From NCBI GenBank assembly GCA_045534445.1, contig JAZSJQ010000090.1, positions 1 through 6,606 of the forward strand: a stretch of 6,606 nucleotides of DNA, written 5' to 3'. Shown here in pieces: positions 1 to 4,705 of the stretch (positions are counted from its first letter, which is position 1; each line of letters opens with the position of its first letter). Source of the DNA: JAISGQ01 sp045534445 (GTDB taxonomy: Bacteria > Bacillota > Clostridia > Oscillospirales > Acutalibacteraceae). Made by a program: the position numbers and the translations under genes. Under the pieces are notes generated by a model, which made no database searches, was not told where the DNA came from, and saw nothing but the letters and a program-made list of their open reading frames with translations.

Positions 1-37
1 TAGTATTGTCTTCCTAAGACCGCTTGGCCTCCGACTT
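1..37 (-). other. Sequencing-adapter remnant at contig edge
   Basis: Read on the minus strand, positions 37 to 6 match the 32-base MGI/DNBSEQ (BGISEQ) adapter as I remember it, beginning AAGTCGGAGGCC and ending GGAAGACAA. Positions 5-1 would then be the first bases of a sample barcode. The coding similarity of the downstream gene starts at base 38, directly after the match, as expected for adapter read-through at the end of an assembled contig. These bases should be treated as artefact, not as genomic sequence. Confidence 0.9.
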
Positions 38-39
38 AA

Positions 40-1014
40 AGAAGACTTGCCAAAATCGAAGCCTGCATGGCTGAGTACGGCATCGAATCCCTTGAGGCTG
101 CTCGAGAACTCTGTCTCTCCAAGGGCTTTGATCCCGATGCAATCGTAAAGGGCGTACAGCCCATCGCATTCGATAACGCAAGCTGGCCTTATACCCTCGG
201 CTGCGCTATCGCTATCAAGAAGAACTGCACCGAGGCTGCTGATGCTGCTGAAGCTATCGGTATCGGCCTTGAGGCATTCTGCATCCCCGGTTCTGTTGCT
301 GACCGCCGTAACGTCGGTCTCGGCCACGGTAACCTCGGCGCTATGCTCCTCAGAGAAGAGACCAAGTGCTTTGCATTCCTCGCAGGTCACGAGTCCTTCG
401 CTGCTGCAGAAGGTGCTATCGGTATTGCTCGTACCGCTAACAAGGCTCGTCGCGAACCCCTCCGCGTTATCCTTAACGGTCTTGGCAAGGACGCTGCATA
501 TATCATCTCCAGAATCAACGGTTTCACCTATGTTGAGACCTCCTATAACTTCGCTACAGGCGAGCTGACCGTTGTCCGCGAGGTTGCATTCTCCGACGGC
601 GAGAAGGCAAAGGTTCGCTGCTACGGCGCTAACGACGTTCTCGAAGGCGTTGCTGTTATGCAGAAGGAAGGCGTTGACGTTTCCATCACCGGCAACTCCA
701 CCAACCCCACCCGCTTCCAGCATCCCGTTGCAGGTACCTACAAGAAGTGGGCTATCGAGAACGGCAAGAAGTACTTCTCCGTTGCTTCCGGCGGCGGCAC
801 AGGTCGTACTCTCCACCCCGACAACATGGCTGCAGGCCCCGCTTCTTACGGCCTGACCGACACCATGGGCAGAATGCACGGCGACGCTCAGTTTGCAGGT
901 TCCTCTTCTGTTCCTGCTCACGTTGAGATGATGGGTCTCATCGGTATGGGTAACAACCCCATGGTCGGTGCTACCGTTGCTTGCGCTGTTGCAGTTTCTG
1001 AGGGTCTTAAATAA
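40..1014 (+). CDS. GGGtGRT family protein, 5'-truncated by adapter
   Basis: This is a conserved protein of unknown biochemical function from anaerobic bacteria, named after its GGGTGRT motif, here within SVASGGGTGRTLHPDN in the C-terminal third. Other conserved blocks are GHGNLGAMLLREETKCFAF, ILNGLGKDAAYIISRINGF, GNSTNPTRFQHPVAGTYKK and MMGLIGMGNNPMVGA. I see no signal peptide or membrane segment, so it is probably cytosolic. The first Met codon is at 67, but it has no ribosome site. The frame is coding-like upstream (RRLAKIEAC, 40-66) and resembles the ERR-x-x-KI start typical of the family. The apparent TAA at 37-39 takes its T from adapter; the true codon was probably GAA. About 10 N-terminal residues and the start are missing from a protein usually near 330 residues. 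Codons are strongly C-ending (AAC, TTC, ATC, GGC), unlike the other genes here, suggesting high expression. The family call is firm; the function is unknown. Confidence 0.93.
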   Translation, partial: RRLAKIEACMAEYGIESLEAARELCLSKGFDPDAIVKGVQPIAFDNASWPYTLGCAIAIKKNCTEAADAAEAIGIGLEAFCIPGSVADRRNVGLGHGNLGAMLLREETKCFAFLAGHESFAAAEGAIGIARTANKARREPLRVILNGLGKDAAYIISRINGFTYVETSYNFATGELTVVREVAFSDGEKAKVRCYGANDVLEGVAVMQKEGVDVSITGNSTNPTRFQHPVAGTYKKWAIENGKKYFSVASGGGTGRTLHPDNMAAGPASYGLTDTMGRMHGDAQFAGSSSVPAHVEMMGLIGMGNNPMVGATVACAVAVSEGLK

Positions 1015-1038
1015 TTAAGAGTTTTCTGAAATAAGATC

Positions 1039-1071
1039 AAAAGCCTTCCGATGAAAGTCGGTAGGCTTTTT
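1039..1071 (+). terminator. Intrinsic terminator after GGGtGRT gene
   Basis: The stem AAAAGCCT (1039-1046) pairs with AGGCTTTT (1063-1070), and CCGA (1048-1051) pairs with TCGG (1058-1061) across a T-T mismatch. The loop is six bases and the helix runs into a T-tract. It lies 24 bases after the stop codon. Confidence 0.85.
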
Positions 1072-1097
1072 CAGACAGAAAAAACGATGTGTATAAT
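1070..1097 (+). promoter_or_regulatory. Sigma-A-type promoter of the 87-aa gene
   Basis: A perfect TATAAT lies at 1092-1097. A weak -35 (TTCAGA, 1070-1075) is 16 bases upstream. The promoter sits right behind the preceding terminator, so the small gene is probably transcribed alone. Confidence 0.6.
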
Positions 1098-1133
1098 GAA
1101 AAACAACATTAATAATATTCGGAGGAATTTACT

Positions 1134-1397
1134 ATGTCTGACAAGGAATTACAACAGATAGAAAAGGCACTTTCACTGGTGGGCGATCAGGTGTTCGACG
1201 CAGTTATGCAGATTTACCTTGATAACTATGGTCTGGATATGGAAGTCACCCGTGATAATTGTGCAGACTTTCTCGAAAGCATATATAATATTCAGGCAGG
1301 CGAAGAGGATATTGATTTTGAATACTTCTATGATGTCCTGTCAACATTTATACAGAATACCGTAGCAGAGATGATGTCTCTTGATCCGAACTGCTAA
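1134..1397 (+). CDS. Hypothetical acidic small protein (87 aa)
   Basis: I do not recognise this protein. It is acidic, with Asp/Glu-rich runs such as AGEEDIDFEYFYDVLS near residues 62-77, and looks mostly alpha-helical. It has no signal peptide, no transmembrane segment and no metal-binding cluster; the single C-terminal Cys is isolated. The start is well supported: GGAGGA at 1121-1126 stands 7 bases before the ATG, behind a perfect -10 box. A strong terminator follows the stop within 10 bases, so this is a self-contained single-gene unit. The good expression signals argue that it is real although short. An adaptor or regulatory role would be a guess; nothing in the sequence points to a particular function. 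Confidence 0.8.
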   Translation: MSDKELQQIEKALSLVGDQVFDAVMQIYLDNYGLDMEVTRDNCADFLESIYNIQAGEEDIDFEYFYDVLSTFIQNTVAEMMSLDPNC

Positions 1398-1402
1398 GCA
1401 TT

Positions 1403-1434
1403 ACACCCCTGAGCGAAAGCTCAGGGGTGTTTTT
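1403..1434 (+). terminator. Strong intrinsic terminator
   Basis: A perfect 12-bp stem, ACACCCCTGAGC (1403-1414) with GCTCAGGGGTGT (1419-1430), is closed by a GAAA tetraloop and followed by TTTTTGT. The core ACACCCCTGAG is used again in the terminator at 4668-4697. Confidence 0.93.
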
Positions 1435-1460
1435 GTGTTGAGGGTAATGGGATTTTATTA

Positions 1461-1698
1461 CTGTAGGGACAGCCCTCTGCGGCTGTCCGTGATTTAACGG
1501 GATGATAAAGAGAATGCCTGCGTTCTCACCTCCCCTTCGGGTTAGGTTTTGATTTAACGGAAACGCAAAGCGGGAGGGCGCAGAGGCCCTCCCCTACGGT
1601 ATGTGATTCAGGGTTTTGAGGTTGCGGGACGTCGAAATCGCCGTCCCCTACGGTGGGGTGTGGAATTTCCTCTGTAGGGGCAATTCACGAATTGCCCG
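1461..1698. repeat. Intergenic GTAGGGG palindrome cluster 1
   Basis: This gene-free stretch is made of short imperfect palindromes flanked by GTAGGGG or its complement CCCCTAC. They are GGACAGCC/GGCTGTCC at 1467-1488, GAGAA/TTCTC at 1511-1528, GGGAGGGC/GCCCTCCC at 1572-1594, CGGGAC...GTCCC at 1625-1646, and GGGCAATTC/GAATTGCCC at 1678-1697. The spacer GATTTAACGG occurs at 1491-1500 and 1551-1560. Open frames across this region are repeat shadows. The elements resemble REP-like dispersed repeats seen in the intergenic regions of gut Clostridia. Confidence 0.8.
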
Positions 1699-1713
1699 TT
1701 TTGAATGTGAACG

Positions 1714-1747
1714 AAACAGCCTCCCGATGAAAATCGGAAGGCTGTTT
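1714..1747 (-). terminator. Hairpin terminator of the XRE regulator gene
   Basis: The stem AAACAGCCT (1714-1722) pairs with AGGCTGTTT (1739-1747), and CCGAT (1724-1728) pairs with ATCGG (1733-1737) around a four-base loop. It begins 9 bases past the stop of the minus-strand regulator. Read on the minus strand the helix runs into TTTCGTTC, a weak T-tract. The stem is related to the terminator at 1039-1071 (shared CCTnCCGATGAAA core). Confidence 0.6.
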
Positions 1748-1756
1748 GCAGATAAA

Positions 1757-2038
1757 TCATTGCTTGCGGTGGTTTTTCAGGACGACTTCATCGCTGTCGC
1801 CGCATAGCCAGTCCATAGAGACGTGAAGCGCCTTTGCAATCATGCGCAGCTCTGCATCGCAGACATGGCGTTTGTTCTGTTCGATTCTGGAAATTATCAG
1901 CGGCGTGATTTCCATGCCCATTAACTGAATTTCTCGTGCAAGGTCTTCTTGCTTCATAGGAGGTACCTGCAAAGCACGTCCGAGACGTACTCTTTCTCCA
2001 CATATATTTCCTTTTACCAAGAACATCTGCCTTGCCAT
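1757..2038 (-). CDS. XRE/Cro-type helix-turn-helix regulator
   Basis: This 93-residue protein consists almost entirely of one DNA-binding domain. An N-terminal stretch (GERVRLGRAL, residues 14-23) leads into helix 2 (MKQEDLAREIQLMG, 28-41), then the recognition helix region (ITPLIISRIEQNKR, 44-57) and the closing helices (DAELRMIAKALHVSMDWLCG, 61-80). The pattern EDLAREIQLMG...ISRIEQNKR...AKAL.VS.DWL is that of the XRE/lambda-repressor-like family; the slightly long turn between helices is seen in a known Firmicutes subgroup. There is no effector or oligomerisation domain beyond a short C-terminal tail. The start ATG at 2038 has a moderate upstream GGAAGTGA. A palindrome overlaps its own predicted transcription start, so autorepression is likely. 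It is transcribed divergently from a candidate structured RNA. The family call is firm; the target is inferred. Confidence 0.9.
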   Translation of the reverse strand: MARQMFLVKGNICGERVRLGRALQVPPMKQEDLAREIQLMGMEITPLIISRIEQNKRHVCDAELRMIAKALHVSMDWLCGDSDEVVLKNHRKQ

Positions 2039-2050
2039 AAAATCACTTCC

Positions 2051-2069
2051 AATATCTATTGTAGATATT
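2051..2069. promoter_or_regulatory. Operator 1: perfect 19-bp palindrome
   Basis: AATATCTA (2051-2058), a 3-base centre, and TAGATATT (2062-2069). It lies just downstream of the regulator's predicted -10 box, over the expected transcription start, a classic repressor position. The core TATCTA-N3-TAGATA recurs at 2114-2128 and 2134-2148. Confidence 0.7.
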
Positions 2070-2070
2070 T

Positions 2071-2098
2071 TTTATATTGCCTATTGATTTTATTACAA
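2071..2098 (-). promoter_or_regulatory. Promoter of the XRE regulator
   Basis: On the minus strand, TTGTAA (2098-2093) and TATAAA (2076-2071) are separated by 16 bases. The expected start falls inside operator 1. Confidence 0.6.
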
Positions 2099-2113
2099 AA
2101 ATGAATATAATAT

Positions 2114-2148
2114 TATCTATAAGAGATTGAAAATATCTAATATAGATA
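2114..2148. promoter_or_regulatory. Operators 2 and 3 on the divergent promoter
   Basis: Operator 2 is TATCTA-TAA-GAGATT (2114-2128, four of six matches in the second half-site). Operator 3 is TATCTA-ATA-TAGATA (2134-2148, perfect). Their centres are 20 bases apart, about two helical turns, and operator 2 is 61 bases from operator 1, about six turns, which puts all three on roughly the same DNA face. Operator 2 overlaps the plus-strand -35 box and operator 3 fills the spacer. Confidence 0.6.
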
Positions 2149-2155
2149 GTAGCCT
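2127..2155 (+). promoter_or_regulatory. Candidate promoter of the structured RNA
   Basis: TTGAAA (2127-2132) and TAGCCT (2150-2155, only three of six consensus bases) are 17 bases apart. The expected start near 2162 is four bases before the closing stem of the RNA. The poor -10 box keeps confidence low. Confidence 0.35.
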
Positions 2156-2161
2156 AATAAT

Positions 2162-2354
2162 TTTGTTATAAGACCGCCATTAAAAATAGATTGTCAGTGG
2201 AAGCGCAAGCTGCTTGTTTGCTGACTCTTGTTTTGCAAATAAGGTGCCACATCTGTCTTGTGCCTGATACTGTAGCTGCTCAGGCGGCAAAGATTGAATG
2301 GCTCGGTTCTTATAAATATACGAAAAGCTCCCGTCATTACGACGGGAGCTTTTT
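2162..2354 (+). ncRNA. Candidate structured small RNA, about 190 nt
   Basis: No convincing coding frame exists here: the one long plus frame needs a TTG start without a ribosome site and runs through a terminator. The sequence folds well by eye. A closing stem joins TTATAAGA (2166-2173), CC and GCCATT (2176-2181) to AATGGC (2297-2302), GG and TCTTATAA (2308-2315), 16 pairs with one small bulge. Inside it are one hairpin closed by GTCAG/CTGAC (2193-2197 with 2221-2225) and another by GCCTGA/TCAGGC (2262-2267 with 2280-2285), the latter extended by TTG/CAA. A strong terminator ends the unit. The length is in the range of 6S-like or other regulatory RNAs, but I do not recognise the class and the shape does not clearly fit 6S RNA. 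A decayed gene is the alternative. Confidence 0.45.
2323..2354 (+). terminator. Strong terminator, probably bidirectional
   Basis: A perfect 13-bp stem, AAAAGCTCCCGTC (2323-2335) with GACGGGAGCTTTT (2341-2353), has a 5-base loop and a T-tract (2350-2354). On the plus strand it ends the candidate RNA. On the minus strand it could also stop transcripts from the gene at 2573-3139, whose stop codon is 220 bases upstream of it with no better terminator between. Confidence 0.88.
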
Positions 2355-2370
2355 GTCATTTAAATTCTAT

Positions 2371-2540
2371 CGTAGGGGCAATTCATGAATTGCCCGTGAT
2401 TTAACGGGAGGCTGATATCCGTCCCCTACGGTGTGTGATTTATGGCTTTGGGGTTGCGGGACGATGTGGGCATCGTCCCCTACGGAATGTAATTTATAGC
2501 TTTGGGATTGCGGGACGTTGCGAAGCACCGTCCCCTACGG
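2371..2540. repeat. Intergenic GTAGGGG palindrome cluster 2, tandem units
   Basis: The cluster opens with GTAGGGGCAATTC-AT-GAATTGCCC (2372-2395), nearly identical to the copy at 1673-1697, followed by CCCGT-GATTTA-ACGGG (2393-2408). Two tandem units then follow at 2432-2485 and 2486-2540, each reading TGTRATTTATRGCTTTGGG, then TTGCGGGACG, a variable centre, and CGTCCCCTACGG. A third, more diverged unit is at 1601-1653 in cluster 1. The conserved arms with variable centres suggest selection on the hairpin or amplification of a mobile repeat. Confidence 0.8.
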
Positions 2541-2572
2541 TTGGTTTTGGATTCCCGTCGTCCGTTTCGCTA

Positions 2573-3139
2573 TCAGCAGAATGTCTCCATAATCTCTGCA
2601 ACCTCATCGGGAGAGAGTCCTGTTGCTTCGGCTATCTGCTCGGGGTCGGGATCGAAGGACATATTAGCCATGACGAGATCGTACTTCTTTACGTCGATGC
2701 CGTCAACTGTCAGCACACTTCCGTCATAGGTGAAGTGATTATATTTCTCTACCCACTTATCAATACATTCGGTGTCTGCATCGAAGCAGATTTCGGGGAA
2801 TTTTTCCACAATCTTCTTAAAAAGCGGGAAAAGATAGGTAAGACCCTGATCGGAATATCCCATATCAGTGCCGTAAACTGATTCTGCGATGGAATCGCCT
2901 GCGTCCTCGGTGGAGTCAAAATCAACAGTGATTCCCTCATCGGTTTCCTCAACCTTGCAAAGCTCACTTTCCATCAGCTTTTCCATAAGGGGTCTGTAAT
3001 GCGGCTTTCCTTTATACTCAAACTGCACGTTTGAATTGGGGAATACAGTGCTGAGGTAATGCTCGCGGATAAGCTCCCATACCCCTGCCTTTACTTCTTC
3101 CTTCTGTGCGTTATCGCAGACAAAATTTATAATACTCAT
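2573..3139 (-). CDS. Hypothetical acidic protein (188 aa)
   Basis: I do not recognise this protein. It is acidic, soluble in appearance and lacks a signal peptide or membrane segment. An N-terminal helical region (residues 1-60, with EYKGKPHYRPLMEKLMES) leads into an Asp/Glu-rich middle (64-95). A further helical part follows (LTYLFPLFKKIVEKFPEICFD, 100-120). The C-terminal tail PEQIAEATGLSPDEVAEIMETFC (166-188) looks like a small helix-turn-helix-like pair of helices. The ATG at 3139 is preceded by AAAGGAAG at good spacing and by a clear promoter, so the start is secure. It is divergent from the reverse transcriptase unit and shares its upstream region. Whether it belongs to that system cannot be told from the sequence. 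No terminator is seen directly after the stop; the repeat cluster begins there. Confidence 0.85.
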   Translation of the reverse strand: MSIINFVCDNAQKEEVKAGVWELIREHYLSTVFPNSNVQFEYKGKPHYRPLMEKLMESELCKVEETDEGITVDFDSTEDAGDSIAESVYGTDMGYSDQGLTYLFPLFKKIVEKFPEICFDADTECIDKWVEKYNHFTYDGSVLTVDGIDVKKYDLVMANMSFDPDPEQIAEATGLSPDEVAEIMETFC

Positions 3140-3169
3140 ATTTTTACTTCCTTTCGTTTATTAATGAGT

Positions 3170-3198
3170 ATTGTAATATATTACAGGGCATTTATCAA
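3170..3198 (-). promoter_or_regulatory. Promoter of the 188-aa gene with 14-bp palindrome
   Basis: On the minus strand, TTGATA (3198-3193) and TACAAT (3175-3170) are 17 bases apart. The perfect palindrome TGTAATATATTACA (3172-3185) covers part of the -10 box and the adjoining spacer, a position suited to a repressor. I cannot name the regulator; the sequence differs from the TATCTA operators of the XRE gene. Confidence 0.6.
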
Positions 3199-3268
3199 TA
3201 TACCGCGCTCTGTTTTCACACACATTTCATTGCATCTCCCTGACCGCCGACTTTTTACAATTATTTTA

Positions 3269-3297
3269 TTGAATTGCTGTGCGGCATACTGTAAAAT
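3269..3297 (+). promoter_or_regulatory. Promoter of the RT-associated RNA
   Basis: TTGAAT (3269-3274) and TAAAAT (3292-3297, five of six) are 17 bases apart. The expected transcription start is near 3304, about 13 bases before the long inverted repeat begins. Between 3199 and 3268 I see no other signal. Confidence 0.55.
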
Positions 3298-3304
3298 CAA
3301 AATA

Positions 3305-3452
3305 TAAATTATATGGAAAAAACAGAGAGAAATGCACCTGTGCGCCTGCGGTGAACCCAGCACAGACCTTTTAAGAGCTTTGCAGGCAGACGGTCTGTGT
3401 ACGGTTTTGTATCGCTTATTGCGATGTTAAATTGTTTTCTCTCTGTTTTTTT
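3305..3452 (+). ncRNA. Candidate RT-associated non-coding RNA
   Basis: A perfect 16-bp inverted repeat (3317-3332, A6-CAGAGAGAAA, with 3436-3451) encloses 103 bases and ends 12 bases before the reverse transcriptase start. This resembles the a1/a2 arms of retron msr-msd RNAs. Inside are hairpin 1 (CACC 3335-3338 with GGTG 3350-3353), hairpin 2 (GCACAGACC 3360-3368 with GGTCTGTGT 3392-3400, ending in a G-T pair), and hairpin 3 (ATCGC 3411-3415 with GCGAT 3421-3425). The loop of hairpin 1 holds GCCTGC (3344-3349), exactly complementary to GCAGGC (3382-3387) in the loop of hairpin 2, allowing a kissing interaction. The T-run at 3446-3452 could also cause partial termination. The RNA could be a template or cofactor for the RT, or an attenuator of its gene. 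Confidence 0.6.
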
Positions 3453-3463
3453 GCGGGGTTTTT

Positions 3464-4678
3464 ATGAATATTTTAAGTCGCCTGTCATCAGAGTCCGAGT
3501 GGGAAAGCTTTTTTAATTACAAATCCCAACAGGGCAATCTTTCCGAAAAAGAAAAATCCGACCTTCAAGGCTTTATAAATAACAGGGAGTATCTGCCCGT
3601 TGTTTGCCGCATACAAAACGGTGAGCCTTTTTCCGTTCCTGTGAAAAAGCTGATAAACAAATCAAAGGCAGGCAGAAAGCGTGCTGTTTACACCTTTGGC
3701 AGAGAGGAAAACTATGTCCTGAAGCTCCTTGCCTATCTCCTCCGCGACTATGACCGCATTTTCGCCCCGAATCTTTACTCCTTCAGAAAGAACAAGGGCG
3801 CAAAGGCGGCGATATGCAATATAATCGGGCTTAGAAATCTCAGCGGTTATTACTCCTACAAGGCGGATATAAGCGACTATTTCAACTCCGTGAATGTGGA
3901 TATCCTTCTGCCCATGCTCCGCGAGGCACTTAAAAAAGACGAGGCGCTGTATCGGTTTTTAAGCGGACTTCTGCTCTGCCCTTATGCCCAATACGAGGGA
4001 AATACCGTAAAGGAACAGAAGGGCATAATGGCAGGTGTTCCTGTTTCGGGGTTCCTTGCAAACCTCTATCTATGTTCCATGGACGCTTATTTTCATGAAA
4101 ACAGAATCCCTTATATGCGGTATTCCGATGATATTATCGTCTTTGCAGAGACCATGCCCGAGCTCGAAAATCATATAGCTGTAATCGCCCGTATGCTGTC
4201 TGACCACAAGCTCAGTATCAATACCGAAAAGGAAATTATCACAAATCCCCATGAAAAATGGAGCTTTCTCGGCTTTTCCTACGAAAACGGAATTATCGAC
4301 ATCTGCCCTGTTTCCTTTGAAAAGCTCAAGGCAAAGCTGAGGCGAAAGACCCGAGCGCTTTCCCGTTGGGCGGCAAATAAGGGCGTATCCGGTGAAATTG
4401 CCGCTCGCGCCTTTATCAAGCGCGTCAACGCAAAGCTTTACGACAACCCCGTTTACAACGAGCTTACATGGACGCGCTGGTTTTTCCCCGTTATCAACAC
4501 CGACCGCACCTTAAAGGAGATCGATGCCTACATTCAGGACTGCGTCCGTTTCCTTGCAACGGGCAGGCGCACCAAGGCAAAATACCGCTTTAAATATGAG
4601 GATATCAAGGCGCTGGGCTTCAGAAGCCTTGTGAATGAGTTTTACAAACAAAAAGAGGAGAAAATCGAACACCCCTGA
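3464..4678 (+). CDS. Reverse transcriptase, retron-like or defence-associated class
   Basis: This is a 404-residue RNA-directed DNA polymerase. Visible blocks, in order, are a fingers segment with KAGRKRAVYTFGREENYVLK (69-88) and NLYSFRKNKG (103-112), palm motif 3 YKADISDYFNSV (132-143, catalytic Asp135), motif 4 KGIMAGVPVSGFLANLYL (186-203), the catalytic RYSDDIIVF (219-227, Asp222/Asp223), and motif 6/7 up to WSFLGFSYENG (266-276). A helical thumb-like C-terminus ends with GFRSLVNEFYK. All catalytic Asp residues are present. There is no maturase X/HNH domain, so it is not a complete group II intron protein, and I cannot find the retron NAxxH or VTG motifs. The non-standard motif 4 and the YSDD box fit the diverse unknown/Abi/DRT-type RTs. 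The start ATG follows a weak GCGGGG. It is directly downstream of the structured RNA. The RT identity is firm; the class is unresolved. Confidence 0.93.
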   Translation: MNILSRLSSESEWESFFNYKSQQGNLSEKEKSDLQGFINNREYLPVVCRIQNGEPFSVPVKKLINKSKAGRKRAVYTFGREENYVLKLLAYLLRDYDRIFAPNLYSFRKNKGAKAAICNIIGLRNLSGYYSYKADISDYFNSVNVDILLPMLREALKKDEALYRFLSGLLLCPYAQYEGNTVKEQKGIMAGVPVSGFLANLYLCSMDAYFHENRIPYMRYSDDIIVFAETMPELENHIAVIARMLSDHKLSINTEKEIITNPHEKWSFLGFSYENGIIDICPVSFEKLKAKLRRKTRALSRWAANKGVSGEIAARAFIKRVNAKLYDNPVYNELTWTRWFFPVINTDRTLKEIDAYIQDCVRFLATGRRTKAKYRFKYEDIKALGFRSLVNEFYKQKEEKIEHP

Positions 4679-4697
4679 GTAAAACTCAGGGGTGTTT
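4668..4697. terminator. Bidirectional terminator between RT and aph genes
   Basis: The stem AACACCCCTGAGT (4668-4680) pairs with ACTCAGGGGTGTT (4684-4696). The RT stop codon TGA (4676-4678) lies inside the left arm, so the ribosome reaches the hairpin as it terminates. The convergent kinase gene ends at 4706, so the same hairpin can stop transcription from both sides. The stem core equals that of the terminator at 1403-1434. Confidence 0.85.
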
Positions 4698-4705
4698 CTT
4701 CATAT

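Noticed and set aside
242..856. Alternative plus-strand frames within the first gene
   Set aside because: They are shadows of the GGGtGRT frame, rich in Ser/Leu/Pro as expected from reading a biased gene out of frame.
2191..2388. 65-residue plus-strand frame
   Set aside because: It needs a TTG start with no ribosome site and reads through the strong terminator at 2323-2354 into the repeat cluster; the region is better explained as structured RNA.
1461..2540. CRISPR array
   Set aside because: The repeats are palindromic with short variable centres and irregular spacing, there are no unique spacers of constant length, and no cas genes are present.
2435..2881. 148-residue plus frame over the repeats and the opposite strand of the 188-aa gene
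   Set aside because: It is a shadow: it begins in tandem repeats, lacks a ribosome site and opposes a gene with clear promoter and start.
3332..3430. Small plus frame starting at ATG 3332 (32 residues) across the RT-associated RNA, considered as a neo-like peptide made by repeated cDNA
   Set aside because: An open stretch of about 40 codons (3308-3427) is expected fairly often by chance, there is no ribosome site, and template boundaries are unknown.
3317..3452. The long inverted repeat as a simple terminator
   Set aside because: The arms are 103 bases apart and AT/GA-rich, and the T-run belongs to the stem; partial termination is possible, but the enclosed hairpins argue for a structured RNA.
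3464..4678. Diversity-generating retroelement
   Set aside because: I see no template/variable repeat pair, no avd-like gene and no C-type-lectin target gene in the window.
3464..4678. Group II intron with maturase
   Set aside because: No domain V/VI-like RNA ending downstream, no maturase X or HNH domain, and the gene ends directly in a terminator.
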